Source: Aureimonas sp. ME7 (GTDB lineage: Bacteria > Pseudomonadota > Alphaproteobacteria > Rhizobiales > Rhizobiaceae). From it: a DNA stretch of 64,000 nt. Positions 26,219 through 35,700 of this stretch are shown here, piece by piece. How positions within the stretch are numbered: the stretch's first letter is position 1; each line of letters starts with the position of its first letter. The notes under the pieces are model-generated. The model was given only the letters and a program-made list of their open reading frames with translations, was not told the DNA's origin and made no database searches. Where the stretch lies: contig NZ_CAJCKW010000002.1 of assembly GCF_903970965.1 (NCBI RefSeq), forward strand, positions 496,001 to 560,000, in the 5' to 3' direction. The position numbers were made by a program, and so were the translations under genes.

Positions 26219-27526
26219 ATGACGAGAATCCTGCTGGCGAGTCTGCTCGCCGCCGTATCGATGCCCGCGCTCGCGCAGACGACGCTGACCATCGCCACCG
26301 TCAACAACAACGACATGGTGGTGATGCAGCGGCTGTCCACCGAGTTCGAGAACGAGAATCCCGACATCAAGCTGAACTGGGTGGTTCTGGAGGAGAACAC
26401 GCTTCGCCAGCGCCTCACCACCGACATATCGACCAATGGCGGCCAGTACGACGTCATGACCATCGGCATGTTCGAAGCGCCGATGTGGGGCGAGCGCGGC
26501 TGGCTGAAAGCCTTCGACAACGTGCCGGCGGACTACGACCTCGACGATGTGTTCCAGTCGGTGCGCGACGGCCTGTCGTTCGACGGCAAGCTCTACGCCC
26601 TGCCCTTCTACGCCGAAAGCCAGATGACCTTCTATCGCAAGGATCTGACTGACAAGGCGGGCGTCACCATGCCCGAGCACCCGACATGGAAGGATATCGG
26701 CGAGGTCGGCGCCAAACTGCACGACCCGTCCAATGGCATCTATGGCGTGTGCCTTCGCGGCAAGCCGGGCTGGGGCGAGAACATCGGCCAGATCACGCCG
26801 GCGGCCAACAGCTTCGGCGCGCGCTGGTTCGACATGGACTGGAAAGCCCAGCTCGACAGCCCGCAATGGCACGAGGCGCTGACCACCTATACCGATCTCA
26901 TCAAGAACTACGGCCCGCCGGGCGCCTCGTCCAACGGCTACAACGAAAACCTCGCGCTCTTCGCCAGCGGCAAGTGCGGGATCTGGGTGGACGCCACCGT
27001 GTCCGCCGGGTTCCTGGCCGATCCCGACCAGAGCACGGTGATCGACAAGGTCGGCTACGCCTATCCGCCCTACGGCAAGTTCGACAAGGGCAGCCACTAC
27101 CTTTGGGCCTGGTCGCTGGCGGTGCCGGTCTCTTCCAAGTCGCCGGATGCCGCCAACAAGTTCATCTACTGGGCGACGTCCAAGGCCTATATCGATCTCG
27201 TGGCCAAGGACACGGGCTGGGCGACCGTGCCCCCGGGCACCCGCAAGTCGACCTACGACAACCCCGAGTACATCGAGGCCGCCCCTTTCGCCAAGCTGAC
27301 GCTGGAAACGATCCAGTCGGCCGACGTGAACGGCCCGACGCAGGAGCCCGTGCCCTATCGCGGCATCGGCTTCGTCGGCATCCCCGAGTTCCAGTCGATC
27401 GGAACCTCGGTCGGGCAGGAGTTCGGTGCCGTCGTCGCGGGGCAGAAGTCGGTGGACGACGCCTTGAAGGCCGCCCAGGACCTGACGACGCGCGCCATGG
27501 CGCAGGCCGGCTATCCGAAGAAGTGA
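26219..27526 (+). CDS. ABC sugar/polyol transporter, substrate-binding protein
   Basis: Periplasmic family 1 solute-binding protein, 435 residues. Residues 1-19 are a signal peptide (LLASLLAAVSMPALAQ). TTLTIATVNNNDMVVMQRLS starts the mature domain, and KDLTDKAGVTMPEHPTWKDI is typical of the family. It resembles the sorbitol/mannitol-binding proteins (SmoE type) of alphaproteobacteria. The start is preceded by AAGGGAGGAACGGG, a strong ribosome site. An intergenic hairpin follows, then two permease genes. The ligand is inferred to be a hexitol from the downstream enzymes. Confidence 0.9.
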   Translation: MTRILLASLLAAVSMPALAQTTLTIATVNNNDMVVMQRLSTEFENENPDIKLNWVVLEENTLRQRLTTDISTNGGQYDVMTIGMFEAPMWGERGWLKAFDNVPADYDLDDVFQSVRDGLSFDGKLYALPFYAESQMTFYRKDLTDKAGVTMPEHPTWKDIGEVGAKLHDPSNGIYGVCLRGKPGWGENIGQITPAANSFGARWFDMDWKAQLDSPQWHEALTTYTDLIKNYGPPGASSNGYNENLALFASGKCGIWVDATVSAGFLADPDQSTVIDKVGYAYPPYGKFDKGSHYLWAWSLAVPVSSKSPDAANKFIYWATSKAYIDLVAKDTGWATVPPGTRKSTYDNPEYIEAAPFAKLTLETIQSADVNGPTQEPVPYRGIGFVGIPEFQSIGTSVGQEFGAVVAGQKSVDDALKAAQDLTTRAMAQAGYPKK

Positions 27527-27532
27527 ATTCGC

Positions 27533-27559
27533 CGGCCGGCGCCCCCAAGGCGCCGGCCG
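27533..27559 (+). other. Intercistronic hairpin between binding protein and permease genes
   Basis: An 11-bp perfect GC stem (27533-27543 with 27549-27559) and five-base loop begins 7 bases after the binding protein stop. There is no T-tract. Such hairpins in ABC operons usually protect the upstream mRNA, giving excess binding protein over permease; that role is inferred here. Confidence 0.6.
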
Positions 27560-27646
27560 ACAATCGAGGAAGCGACGTCGCGGCTCGGTCGCGACGCTTC
27601 CGCCCATCGCCTTGTTCAACTTGGGTCTTGCGTTCGGGAATCGCTG

Positions 27647-28537
27647 ATGGCGCTCGCTACCAACTCGGAAGGGATCGGCCCCAGGGTCGCCACGCGCCCG
27701 CTTCTGGCGCCCAGCGTCGGCCTCCTGCTCCTGTGGATGATCGTTCCCCTGGCGCTGACCCTGTGGTTCTCGGTCCAGCGCTACAACCTCCTGGATTCCT
27801 CGGTCGGAGGGTTCGTCGGCTGGGGCAACTATGCGTTCCTCCTTTCCGACCCGAACCTCGCCAACGCTCTTCTCAACACGGTCCTGCTCGTCGGCGGCGT
27901 GCTCCTCGCCTCGGTGATCGGGGGGCTTGCCTGTGCCGTCGCGCTCGATCAGGGCTTCCCGGGCCAGGGCGTCGCGCGCCTCCTGTGCATCGCGCCCTTC
28001 TTCGTCATGCCGACGGTCAGCGCGCTGGTCTGGAAGAACCTTCTGATGCATCCCGTGAACGGGCTCTTCGCCTACATCTCCCGTTCGCTCGGACTGCCCG
28101 TCGTCGACTGGTTCGCTCAAGTGCCGCTGACCTCGGTCGGCATCATCGTCGCCTGGCAGTGGATCCCCTTCGCGACGCTGATCCTCCTCACCTCGCTTCA
28201 GTCGCTCGACCGCGAGCAGATGGAAGCGGCGCGCATGGACGGGGCGCGCGGGCTCAAACTCTTCGCCTTCATCACCCTGCCCCATCTCGCCCGCTCCATC
28301 ACCATCGTGGTGATGATCGAGACGATCTTCCTCCTGTCGGTCTTCGCCGAGATCCTGGTGACGACGGCCGGGGGTCCGGGCAACGCTTCCACCACGCTGC
28401 CCTTTCTGATCTACAAGACGGCGCTTCTCGACTACGACGTCGGCGGCGCGTCGGCCGGTGGGGTTCTGGCCATCATCCTTGCCAACATCGTCGCCTTCTT
28501 TCTCGTGCGCACGATCTCGCACAATCTGGATCGCTAG
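27647..28537 (+). CDS. ABC sugar/polyol transporter permease 1 (MalF/SmoF type)
   Basis: A 296-residue inner membrane permease with six hydrophobic segments. The EAA loop that contacts the ATPase reads EAARMDGARGLKLFAFITLP (about 196-215). FSVQRYNLLD and SLGLPVVDWF match sorbitol/mannitol MalF-type permeases. ATG 27647 is preceded by TCGGGAATCGCTG, a modest ribosome site. It is followed after 2 bp by the partner permease gene. Confidence 0.9.
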   Translation: MALATNSEGIGPRVATRPLLAPSVGLLLLWMIVPLALTLWFSVQRYNLLDSSVGGFVGWGNYAFLLSDPNLANALLNTVLLVGGVLLASVIGGLACAVALDQGFPGQGVARLLCIAPFFVMPTVSALVWKNLLMHPVNGLFAYISRSLGLPVVDWFAQVPLTSVGIIVAWQWIPFATLILLTSLQSLDREQMEAARMDGARGLKLFAFITLPHLARSITIVVMIETIFLLSVFAEILVTTAGGPGNASTTLPFLIYKTALLDYDVGGASAGGVLAIILANIVAFFLVRTISHNLDR

Positions 28538-28539
28538 CC

Positions 28540-29361
<822 letters not shown>

Positions 29362-29370
29362 GAATCGCAT

Positions 29371-30471
29371 ATGGCAACCGTCACCTTGAGGGACATTCGT
29401 AAGAGCTATGGCGCGCTGGAGGTCGTGAAGGGCGTCGATCTCGAGATCCGGGATCGCGAGTTCGTCGTCCTCGTCGGGCCGTCCGGCTGCGGCAAGACCA
29501 CGATGCTGCGCATGATCGCGGGGCTGGAGACGATCACCGCCGGCGAGCTGTCGATCGACGGGCGGCGGGTCAACGAGGTGGAGCCGGACGAGCGCGGGCT
29601 CGCCATGGTGTTCCAATCCTATGCGCTGTACCCGCATATGTCGGTCGCCGACAACATGGGGTTCGCCCTGCGCATGGCCGGCGTCGGCAAGGCCGAGCGC
29701 GCGGCCAAGGTGCGCGATGCCGCCCGCATCCTCCAGCTCGAGCCCTATCTCGACCGCCGCCCCGGCCAGCTTTCGGGCGGCCAGCGACAGCGCGTGGCGA
29801 TTGGGCGCGCGATCGTGCGCAGCCCCAAGGTGTTCCTGTTCGACGAGCCCTTGTCCAATCTCGACGCGGCGTTGCGCATGCAGATGCGCATCGAGCTTGC
29901 ACGCCTGCACCGCGAGCTCGACGCCACGATGGTCTACGTCACCCACGATCAAGTGGAGGCGATGACGCTGGCGGACCGGATCGTCGTGGTGAACGGCGGA
30001 CGGATCGAGCAGGTCGGCGCGCCGATGGAGATCTACTCGTCGCCCGCCACGACCTTCGTCGCCGGCTTCATCGGCGCCCCGAAGATGAACCTCCTGGCCG
30101 GGCGCCTGACCAGCTCGGCCGTCCTCCTGGAAAACGGCGCCGCCATTCCGCTCGGCATCAGGCCGGACATCACCGAGGGCGAAACCGTGACGCTCGGCGT
30201 GCGGCCGGAAGCGCTTCTCGTCGTGCCGGACGGCCCCTTGAGTGGCCGCGTCACCGTGGTGGAGCATCTGGGTGGTGAAACGCTCACGCATATCGACATC
30301 GGCGATGGCCATCTCGTCACGGTCAAGACGGCGGAACAGGCCCCCGCCGCGATCGGCGACGCGGTGCGTCTGCGCGCCGACCCCGCCCGCATCCACCTCT
30401 TCGGGGCCGACGGGCGAGCCGTCCGCAGCTCCGCTCCCTCCGCCACCCTTCTCAGCCAAGGCATGCACTGA
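29371..30471 (+). CDS. ABC sugar/polyol transporter ATP-binding protein (UgpC/MsmK/SmoK type)
   Basis: A 366-residue ATPase of the MalK/UgpC subfamily. Walker A is GPSGCGKTT (about 36-44), the signature LSGGQRQR (about 134-141), Walker [13 protein letters not shown], and the switch His in YVTHDQ. Residues 240-366 are the C-terminal OB-fold regulatory region ([10 protein letters not shown]). It completes the transporter encoded by the three previous genes. Its stop overlaps the start of the dehydrogenase gene (TGATG). Confidence 0.94.
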   Translation: MATVTLRDIRKSYGALEVVKGVDLEIRDREFVVLVGPSGCGKTTMLRMIAGLETITAGELSIDGRRVNEVEPDERGLAMVFQSYALYPHMSVADNMGFALRMAGVGKAERAAKVRDAARILQLEPYLDRRPGQLSGGQRQRVAIGRAIVRSPKVFLFDEPLSNLDAALRMQMRIELARLHRELDATMVYVTHDQVEAMTLADRIVVVNGGRIEQVGAPMEIYSSPATTFVAGFIGAPKMNLLAGRLTSSAVLLENGAAIPLGIRPDITEGETVTLGVRPEALLVVPDGPLSGRVTVVEHLGGETLTHIDIGDGHLVTVKTAEQAPAAIGDAVRLRADPARIHLFGADGRAVRSSAPSATLLSQGMH

Positions 30472-31244
30472 TGTACAAAGAAAAATCCGACCTTTCGGGA
30501 CGCACGGCCTTCATCACCGGCGGCGGGCGCGGCATCGGTCTTTGCACAGCCGAAGCGCTTCTGGAGCACGGCGCCCAGGTGGTGATCTCGGACCGGGACC
30601 CGGCCGTTCTGGACGCCGGCCGCGCGGAACTGGCCGAAAAGGGATGGCAGGTCGACGTCGTGGCGCTCGACGTCACCGACTCCAAGGCGGTCGCGCGGGC
30701 GGCGGCGGAGGCCAACGACCGGCATGGTGGAATCGATATCCTGATCGCCAATGCCGGCATTGCCTGGCCCGACACGCCGGGCGAATCCATGTCGGACGAA
30801 ATCTGGCACAAGGTCGTCGATGTCGATCTGAACGGCTGCTACTGGTCCTGCCGCGAGTTCGGCCGCGCCATGCTGGAGCGCGGGCACGGCTCCATCGTCA
30901 CCGTCGGCTCCATGTCGGGCCTCATCTCCAACAAGCCGCAGCGGCAGGTCCACTACAACGCCGCCAAGGCCGGCGTTCACCACATGACCCGCTCGCTCGC
31001 CGGCGAGTGGGCCGAGCGGGGCGTGCGCGTCAACGCGGTGGCCCCGACCTATGTCGACACGGTCATGTCGCGCGGCGGCTTCACCGACGACACGCTGATG
31101 CCGACCTGGATGGAGTTCACGCCGATGAAGCGGCCGGCGCGGGCCGATGAGATCGCTTCCGCGATCCTCTTCCTCAGCACGGACGCCGCCAGCGCGATGA
31201 CCGGCTCGATCGTGACGGTGGATTGCGGCTATACCATCTGGTAA
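30471..31244 (+). CDS. Short-chain dehydrogenase/reductase, probable polyol dehydrogenase
   Basis: A 257-residue classical SDR. The cofactor motif is TGGGRGIG (about 16-23), the structural NAG motif IANAGIAW (about 91), and catalytic Tyr162/Lys166 in YNAAK with Ser in VGSMSG. ISDRD at the end of beta 2 carries an acidic residue, which favours NAD over NADP. It is coupled to the transporter ATPase gene, so it most likely oxidises the imported polyol at C2 or C5 to a ketohexose. Galactitol, altritol, sorbitol and mannitol are all possible; the sequence does not decide. Confidence 0.85.
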   Translation: MYKEKSDLSGRTAFITGGGRGIGLCTAEALLEHGAQVVISDRDPAVLDAGRAELAEKGWQVDVVALDVTDSKAVARAAAEANDRHGGIDILIANAGIAWPDTPGESMSDEIWHKVVDVDLNGCYWSCREFGRAMLERGHGSIVTVGSMSGLISNKPQRQVHYNAAKAGVHHMTRSLAGEWAERGVRVNAVAPTYVDTVMSRGGFTDDTLMPTWMEFTPMKRPARADEIASAILFLSTDAASAMTGSIVTVDCGYTIW

Positions 31245-31300
31245 CGGCCGTGAACGTGCCCCACTCTGGCCATCCCAAACGAGTGTCGTCAGGACCCGCC

Positions 31301-32107
31301 ATGGACGCTCCGACCAAACGCGTCGAAATCATCCCCGCCAAACGGCGGGCGATGATTCTCGACTATCTTAAGGTCAACGGGACGGCCTCGATCGGCGAGC
31401 TGACGGATTCGATCGGCGGCTCGCAGTCCACCATCCGCCGCGATCTGGAGCAGCTGACCGAAGGGGGCTATCTCGAGCGCACCCATGGCGGAGCGCTCCT
31501 GATCCCGCCGCTGCGCGCCACGTTCGAGCGCGAACCCGCGCTCAATGCGCACTATCAGCATCGCCAGAAGGTGGCGATCGGGCTGGAAGCCACGAAGCGG
31601 CTGAACGGCGGCGAAAGCGTCATCTTCGATTCCAGCTCCACCGTGATCGAGGTGGTCCATGCGACGGCGGCACGGCGCATTCCGCTCACAGTCGTCACCA
31701 ACAATATCGAGATCGCACGCATCGGCTCGAGCGTGCCGGAATGGCGGGTCATCGTGACCGGCGGGACCCTGCGCCCCGGCTCCGACATCCTGCTCGGGAA
31801 ACCGGGCGAGCCCTTCTTCGAGACGATCCACGCCGATATCTGCTTCACCGGCGCCTACGCTGTGACGGGTGCGCTTCTGACCGACGCGTCGATGGAAGTC
31901 GCCTCCATCAAGCGCGCCATGATCGCCTCGGCTCGGCGCACGGTGCTCGTGGTGGATTCCACCAAGTTCCAGGCGCCCGCCTTCTGCACCTTCGCGCAGC
32001 TCGGGCAGATCGGCGAACTCATCACCGACGAGGGGATCGACCCCGACATCGGCGCGGGGATCCGCGCCAACGGCACCGAACTGACCGTGGTGTCGCTGCC
32101 GAACTAA
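31301..32107 (+). CDS. DeoR/GlpR family transcriptional regulator
   Basis: A 268-residue sugar-phosphate responsive regulator. The N-terminal DeoR HTH is at residues 10-65 (KRRAMILDYLKVNGTASIGE then STIRRDLEQL and ERTHGGALL, the DeoR fingerprint). The C-terminal sensor domain has FDSSSTVIEV, VTNNIEIA, TGGTLRPGS and a late DSTKF motif. It probably represses the surrounding polyol genes and is relieved by a phosphorylated intermediate. It lies within the operon, 56 bp after the dehydrogenase gene, and before a strong hairpin. Confidence 0.92.
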   Translation: MDAPTKRVEIIPAKRRAMILDYLKVNGTASIGELTDSIGGSQSTIRRDLEQLTEGGYLERTHGGALLIPPLRATFEREPALNAHYQHRQKVAIGLEATKRLNGGESVIFDSSSTVIEVVHATAARRIPLTVVTNNIEIARIGSSVPEWRVIVTGGTLRPGSDILLGKPGEPFFETIHADICFTGAYAVTGALLTDASMEVASIKRAMIASARRTVLVVDSTKFQAPAFCTFAQLGQIGELITDEGIDPDIGAGIRANGTELTVVSLPN

Positions 32108-32166
32108 GCATTTCCAGCGAAAGCCGAGCCGGCGTTCGCGTTCGGGCAATGCGACGAACTAGGAGG

Positions 32167-32208
32167 CAGGACACGTCCGGTGAATTTGCATTCATCGGAC
32201 GTGTCCTG
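32167..32208. other. Long perfect-stem palindrome between regulator and kinase genes
   Basis: A 19-bp stem (32167-32185 with 32190-32208) closed by a four-base TTGC loop, with only one G-T pair. The outer arm reads CAGGACACGTCCG and its complement. It lies 59 bases after the deoR stop and 72 before the kinase ATG. No T-tract follows, so it is not a standard terminator; it could be an RNA processing/stability element, an attenuator, an operator or a dispersed palindromic repeat. Confidence 0.75.
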
Positions 32209-32280
32209 ACCATCGATCGGGAATGGCCGTGCGGCGCGACCGGGGGAGCGGGCGCGGTATGGCCCTGCGGAGGGAAAACG

Positions 32281-33231
32281 ATGAAGACTGTGGTGACGGC
32301 CGGCGAGATCGTCGTCGAGATCATGGCGACGCGGGTCGGACAGACCTTTCTGGAGCCGGGCCCGCTGATCGGCCCCTTCCCCTCCGGCGCGCCGGCGATC
32401 TTCATCGATCAGGTCGGCCGCCTCGGCCAGCCCTGCGGCATGATCTCCAGCGTCGGCGCGGACGACTTCGGCACGATCAACATCGAACGCCTGCGCGCCA
32501 GCGGCGTCGATACGTCCGCGATCGCGGTCCACGAGGGCGCGGCCACGGGAAGCGCCTTCGTGCGCTACAACGCCGACGGCAGCCGCAACTTCGTCTACAA
32601 CATCGCCCACAGCGCCTGCGGTCTCATGGCACTCGATGGCGCGGGCGAGGCGCTGATCGAGCGCGCGGACCATGTCCACGTCATGGGCTCGTCCCTGTTC
32701 TCGGCGGGTGCGATCGAGGTCACGAAGACGGCCGTCGAGCGGATCAAGGCACGCGGCGGCACCCTGTCCTTCGATCCCAACGTTCGGCCCGAGCTTCTGG
32801 CGGACGGCATGCGCGAAGCGCTTCATTGGATGGCGGCGCGATGCGACGTGTTCCTGCCGAGCGGCGCCGAGCTGTTCCTGTTTACGCGCTCGCAGGTGGA
32901 GGAGGACGCCGTCGCCGAAATCCTGGCGGGCGGATGCTCCGTCGTGGTCCTCAAGAAGGGAAGCGAGGGCGCCGTCCACTACGACCGGGCCGGGCGAACC
33001 GCCCTTCCCGCATTCCGGGCGGAGGAGGTCGACCCGACGGGCGCGGGAGACTGTTTCGGGGCGGGTTTCGTGTGCGCCTGGCTGCGCGGCGAAGCGCCTG
33101 CGGATGCCCTGCGCCTCGCCAATGCCTGCGGCGCGCTGGCGGTAGCCAAGAAGGGACCGATGGAAGGCACCGCCTTCCGCGCCGAGATCGACGCCTTCCT
33201 CGCCAGCCAGAACGAGGTCGATGCGGCATGA
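32281..33231 (+). CDS. PfkB family sugar kinase, probable tagatose kinase
   Basis: A 316-residue ribokinase/PfkB kinase. The N-terminal substrate region is AGEIVVEIMA, with GRLGQPCGMISSVGADDFG (about 47-65). The C-terminal signature DPTGAGDCFGAGF holds the catalytic base Asp257 and anion hole. In Agrobacterium alditol loci a kinase in this setting, next to a GatZ-type protein, is a tagatose kinase; that specificity is transferred by context, not proven by residues. ATG 32281 follows GCGGAGGGAAAACG. Its stop overlaps the GatZ gene (ATGA). Confidence 0.8.
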   Translation: MKTVVTAGEIVVEIMATRVGQTFLEPGPLIGPFPSGAPAIFIDQVGRLGQPCGMISSVGADDFGTINIERLRASGVDTSAIAVHEGAATGSAFVRYNADGSRNFVYNIAHSACGLMALDGAGEALIERADHVHVMGSSLFSAGAIEVTKTAVERIKARGGTLSFDPNVRPELLADGMREALHWMAARCDVFLPSGAELFLFTRSQVEEDAVAEILAGGCSVVVLKKGSEGAVHYDRAGRTALPAFRAEEVDPTGAGDCFGAGFVCAWLRGEAPADALRLANACGALAVAKKGPMEGTAFRAEIDAFLASQNEVDAA

Positions 33232-34514
33232 GCACGGCGGCCGACCGTCTCCGCGCCCTTCCCGCGCGTCATGCCGCCGGCGAACATGCCGGCATCGCCT
33301 CGATCTGCTCGGCCCATCCGCTGGTGATCGAAGCCACCCTGCGCCATGGTCTCAAGACCGGGCGCGACGTCCTGATCGAGGCGACCTGCAATCAGGTCAA
33401 CCAGGACGGCGGCTATACCGGCATGACACCGGCCGACTTCCGCCGCTTCATCGAGCGGATCGCCGCCACGGTCGGCTTCCCACCGGAGCGGCTGATCCTC
33501 GGCGGCGATCATCTCGGCCCCAACCCGTGGAAGCATCTGTCTGCGGCACAGGCCATGGCAAAGGCGGAGGCGATGATCGAAGCCTATGCCGCCGCCGGGT
33601 TCGCCAAGCTCCATCTCGACGCTTCCATGGGATGCGCCGGCGAGCTCCCGGCGCTCGCGGACGAGATCGTCGCCGAGCGCGCGGCGCAGCTGGCGGCCCG
33701 CGCCGAGGCGGCCGTACGAAGCGGCGGACTGGTGCCGCCGGTCTATGTGATCGGAACCGAAGTTCCGGTGCCCGGCGGCGCGACGCACGCGCTGGATCAC
33801 CTGGAGATCACCGACCCCGCCGCCGTCCGCCGCACGATCGAAGTGCACGAGATGGCGTTTCGGGCTCTGGGCTTGGAGGAGGCCTTCTCGCGCGCCATCG
33901 CGGTGGTGGTGCAGCCCGGCGTCGAGTTCGGCCATTCCGACATCGTCGTCTACCAGCCGTCGAAGGCGGAAGGTCTGACGCAGTTCCTGCGAGATCAGCC
34001 GCGCTGGGTGTTCGAAGCCCATTCCACCGACTATCAGCCCGGCTCCGCCTTGCGCTCCCTCGTCGGCGACGGCTTTGCCATCCTGAAGGTCGGGCCTTGG
34101 GCGACGTTCGCGCTGCGCGAAGCGCTCTACGGCCTGTCCGCCATCGCCGACATCCTCCACCCCGCGCCATCCGAGCCTTCGCTGCCCGATGCGATGGAGG
34201 CGCTGATGCAGGAGGAGCCGGGCAACTGGCGGAACTACTGCCACGGTTCGGCCGAAGAGCAGCATATCCAGCGCCATTTTTCCTATAGCGACCGCATTCG
34301 CTACTACTGGCCCGACGGCCAAGCCCAGGAGGCGGTGGAGCGGTTGATGCGTCGCCTCGGCGACCGGCCGATCCCCGTTCCACTCGTCGGCCAGCACCTT
34401 GGCAAGCTTCATGCGGCGGTCGCCTCCGGCGCGCTGGAGCCGACGGCGCGCGAGCTTCTCCTGGCAAGCGTGACGGCGGTTCTCGACATCTACGACGCGG
34501 CGACACGGCCGTGA
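33228..34514 (+). CDS. GatZ/KbaZ family protein, probable tagatose-6-phosphate 4-epimerase
   Basis: A 428-residue member of the GatZ/KbaZ family. Characteristic stretches are GIASICSAHPLVIEA, IEATCNQVNQDGGYTGMTP (about 44-62), LGGDHLGPNPW (about 89), KLHLDASMGCAG, YVIGTEVPVPGG (about 175) and EAHSTDYQPGSALR. In enterobacteria GatZ is a partner of the GatY aldolase. No GatY or KbaY gene is present here, so a stand-alone enzyme is more likely. Family knowledge from Agrobacterium assigns such proteins as tagatose 6-phosphate 4-epimerases. It is coupled to the upstream PfkB kinase gene. Confidence 0.82.
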   Translation: MSTAADRLRALPARHAAGEHAGIASICSAHPLVIEATLRHGLKTGRDVLIEATCNQVNQDGGYTGMTPADFRRFIERIAATVGFPPERLILGGDHLGPNPWKHLSAAQAMAKAEAMIEAYAAAGFAKLHLDASMGCAGELPALADEIVAERAAQLAARAEAAVRSGGLVPPVYVIGTEVPVPGGATHALDHLEITDPAAVRRTIEVHEMAFRALGLEEAFSRAIAVVVQPGVEFGHSDIVVYQPSKAEGLTQFLRDQPRWVFEAHSTDYQPGSALRSLVGDGFAILKVGPWATFALREALYGLSAIADILHPAPSEPSLPDAMEALMQEEPGNWRNYCHGSAEEQHIQRHFSYSDRIRYYWPDGQAQEAVERLMRRLGDRPIPVPLVGQHLGKLHAAVASGALEPTARELLLASVTAVLDIYDAATRP

Positions 34515-34548
34515 CGAACTTCATCGCAGGGCAGAAAGGCGATCGAGC

Positions 34549-35700
34549 ATGAACCGCATTGGGATCGGCGTCATCGGCTGCGGCAACATCGCCATGACCT
34601 ACATGCGCAACGCCGCCCTGTTTCCAGGCGTCGAACTGCGCGCCTGCGCCGATCGGGCGCCCGAAATGGCCGAGCGGCGCGCGGCGGAATACGGCATCCG
34701 AGCCTCCAGCGTCGACGAACTCCTCGCCTCGCCCGAGATCGGTCTCGTGCTCAACCTCACCATTCCTGCCGCCCATCACGACGTGACCATGTCGGCGCTC
34801 TCGGCGGGCAAGCACGTCTTCACGGAAAAGCCGCTTGGCGTCACGGTGGCAGAGGGCCGGGCGCTGGTGGCGGAGGCGGAGCGGCGTGGGTTGAAGCTCG
34901 GCTCGGCGCCCGACACGTTCCTCGGCGCCGCCGGGCGCCGGGCACGCGCGCTCGTGGATGGCGGCGCGATCGGCAAGCCCGTAGCCGGCACCGCCTTCAT
35001 GATGGGGCGCGGCATGGAGCATTGGCACCCCAACCCGCAGTTCTACTACCAGCCCGGCGGCGGTCCGGTGCTGGACATGGGCCCCTACTACCTGACGGTG
35101 CTGGTCAACCTTCTCGGCCCCGTTTCGCGCGTCACGGCGCTCGCCGCCACGGGCGAGGCCGAGCGGCGGATCACCGCCGAAGGGCCGTTCCAGGATACCA
35201 CCTTTCCGGTCGGCACTCCGACGACGCTGCTGTCCCTTCTTCAGTTCTCCAGCGGCGCGATCGTGACCTTCGGCGCGTCGTGGGACGTGTTTCGTCATTC
35301 CAATCATCCGATCGAGCTTCACGGAACGAGCGGCTCGCTCCGCCTGCCCGATCCCGACACGTTCGGTGGGACAGTCTCGCTGTCGGACCGGGGCGCGGAA
35401 TGGGCGGATTTCGATACGGAAGGCTCCGACTTCGGTGCCCTCAACTGGCCCTTCGACGCACCGCGCCTTGCGAACTACCGGATGCTCGGCGTCGCCGATC
35501 TCGTCCGCTCGATCGAAACGGGGCGCCCGGCACGTGCGTCCGGCCATCTCGCGCTTCATGTCCTGGAGATCATGGAAGCGATCCTTCGCTCGGGCGAAAC
35601 GGGAGAGCCTGTAGCCTTGGAGGGTACGGCCGAACGGCCGGCAGCGCTCGGCGACGAGGAAGCGGCTTCGCTCCTGAGCCAACCGCGGGCCGCCGCATGA
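34549..35700 (+). CDS. Gfo/Idh/MocA family oxidoreductase
   Basis: A 383-residue NAD(P)-dependent sugar/polyol oxidoreductase. The Rossmann motif is GVIGCGNIAMTYMRN (about residues 5-19), the catalytic EKP motif is FTEKPLGVTV (about 92), and the C-terminal domain begins after GSAPDTFLGAAGR. The dimerisation half has GGGPVLDMGPYYLTVLVNLLG, typical of the family. No DeoR-like or transport role. It follows gatZ after 34 bp and is coupled to the next hydrolase gene. The substrate is probably a sugar or inositol-like compound related to the locus, but is undefined. Confidence 0.87.
   Translation: MNRIGIGVIGCGNIAMTYMRNAALFPGVELRACADRAPEMAERRAAEYGIRASSVDELLASPEIGLVLNLTIPAAHHDVTMSALSAGKHVFTEKPLGVTVAEGRALVAEAERRGLKLGSAPDTFLGAAGRRARALVDGGAIGKPVAGTAFMMGRGMEHWHPNPQFYYQPGGGPVLDMGPYYLTVLVNLLGPVSRVTALAATGEAERRITAEGPFQDTTFPVGTPTTLLSLLQFSSGAIVTFGASWDVFRHSNHPIELHGTSGSLRLPDPDTFGGTVSLSDRGAEWADFDTEGSDFGALNWPFDAPRLANYRMLGVADLVRSIETGRPARASGHLALHVLEIMEAILRSGETGEPVALEGTAERPAALGDEEAASLLSQPRAAA

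Noticed and set aside
24839-28522. Very long minus-strand ORF (1227 codons) opposite the kinase and transporter genes
   Set aside because: It is antisense to well-supported genes, its product is rich in Arg, His and Asp with no family pattern, and it arises from the high GC3 of the plus-strand genes.
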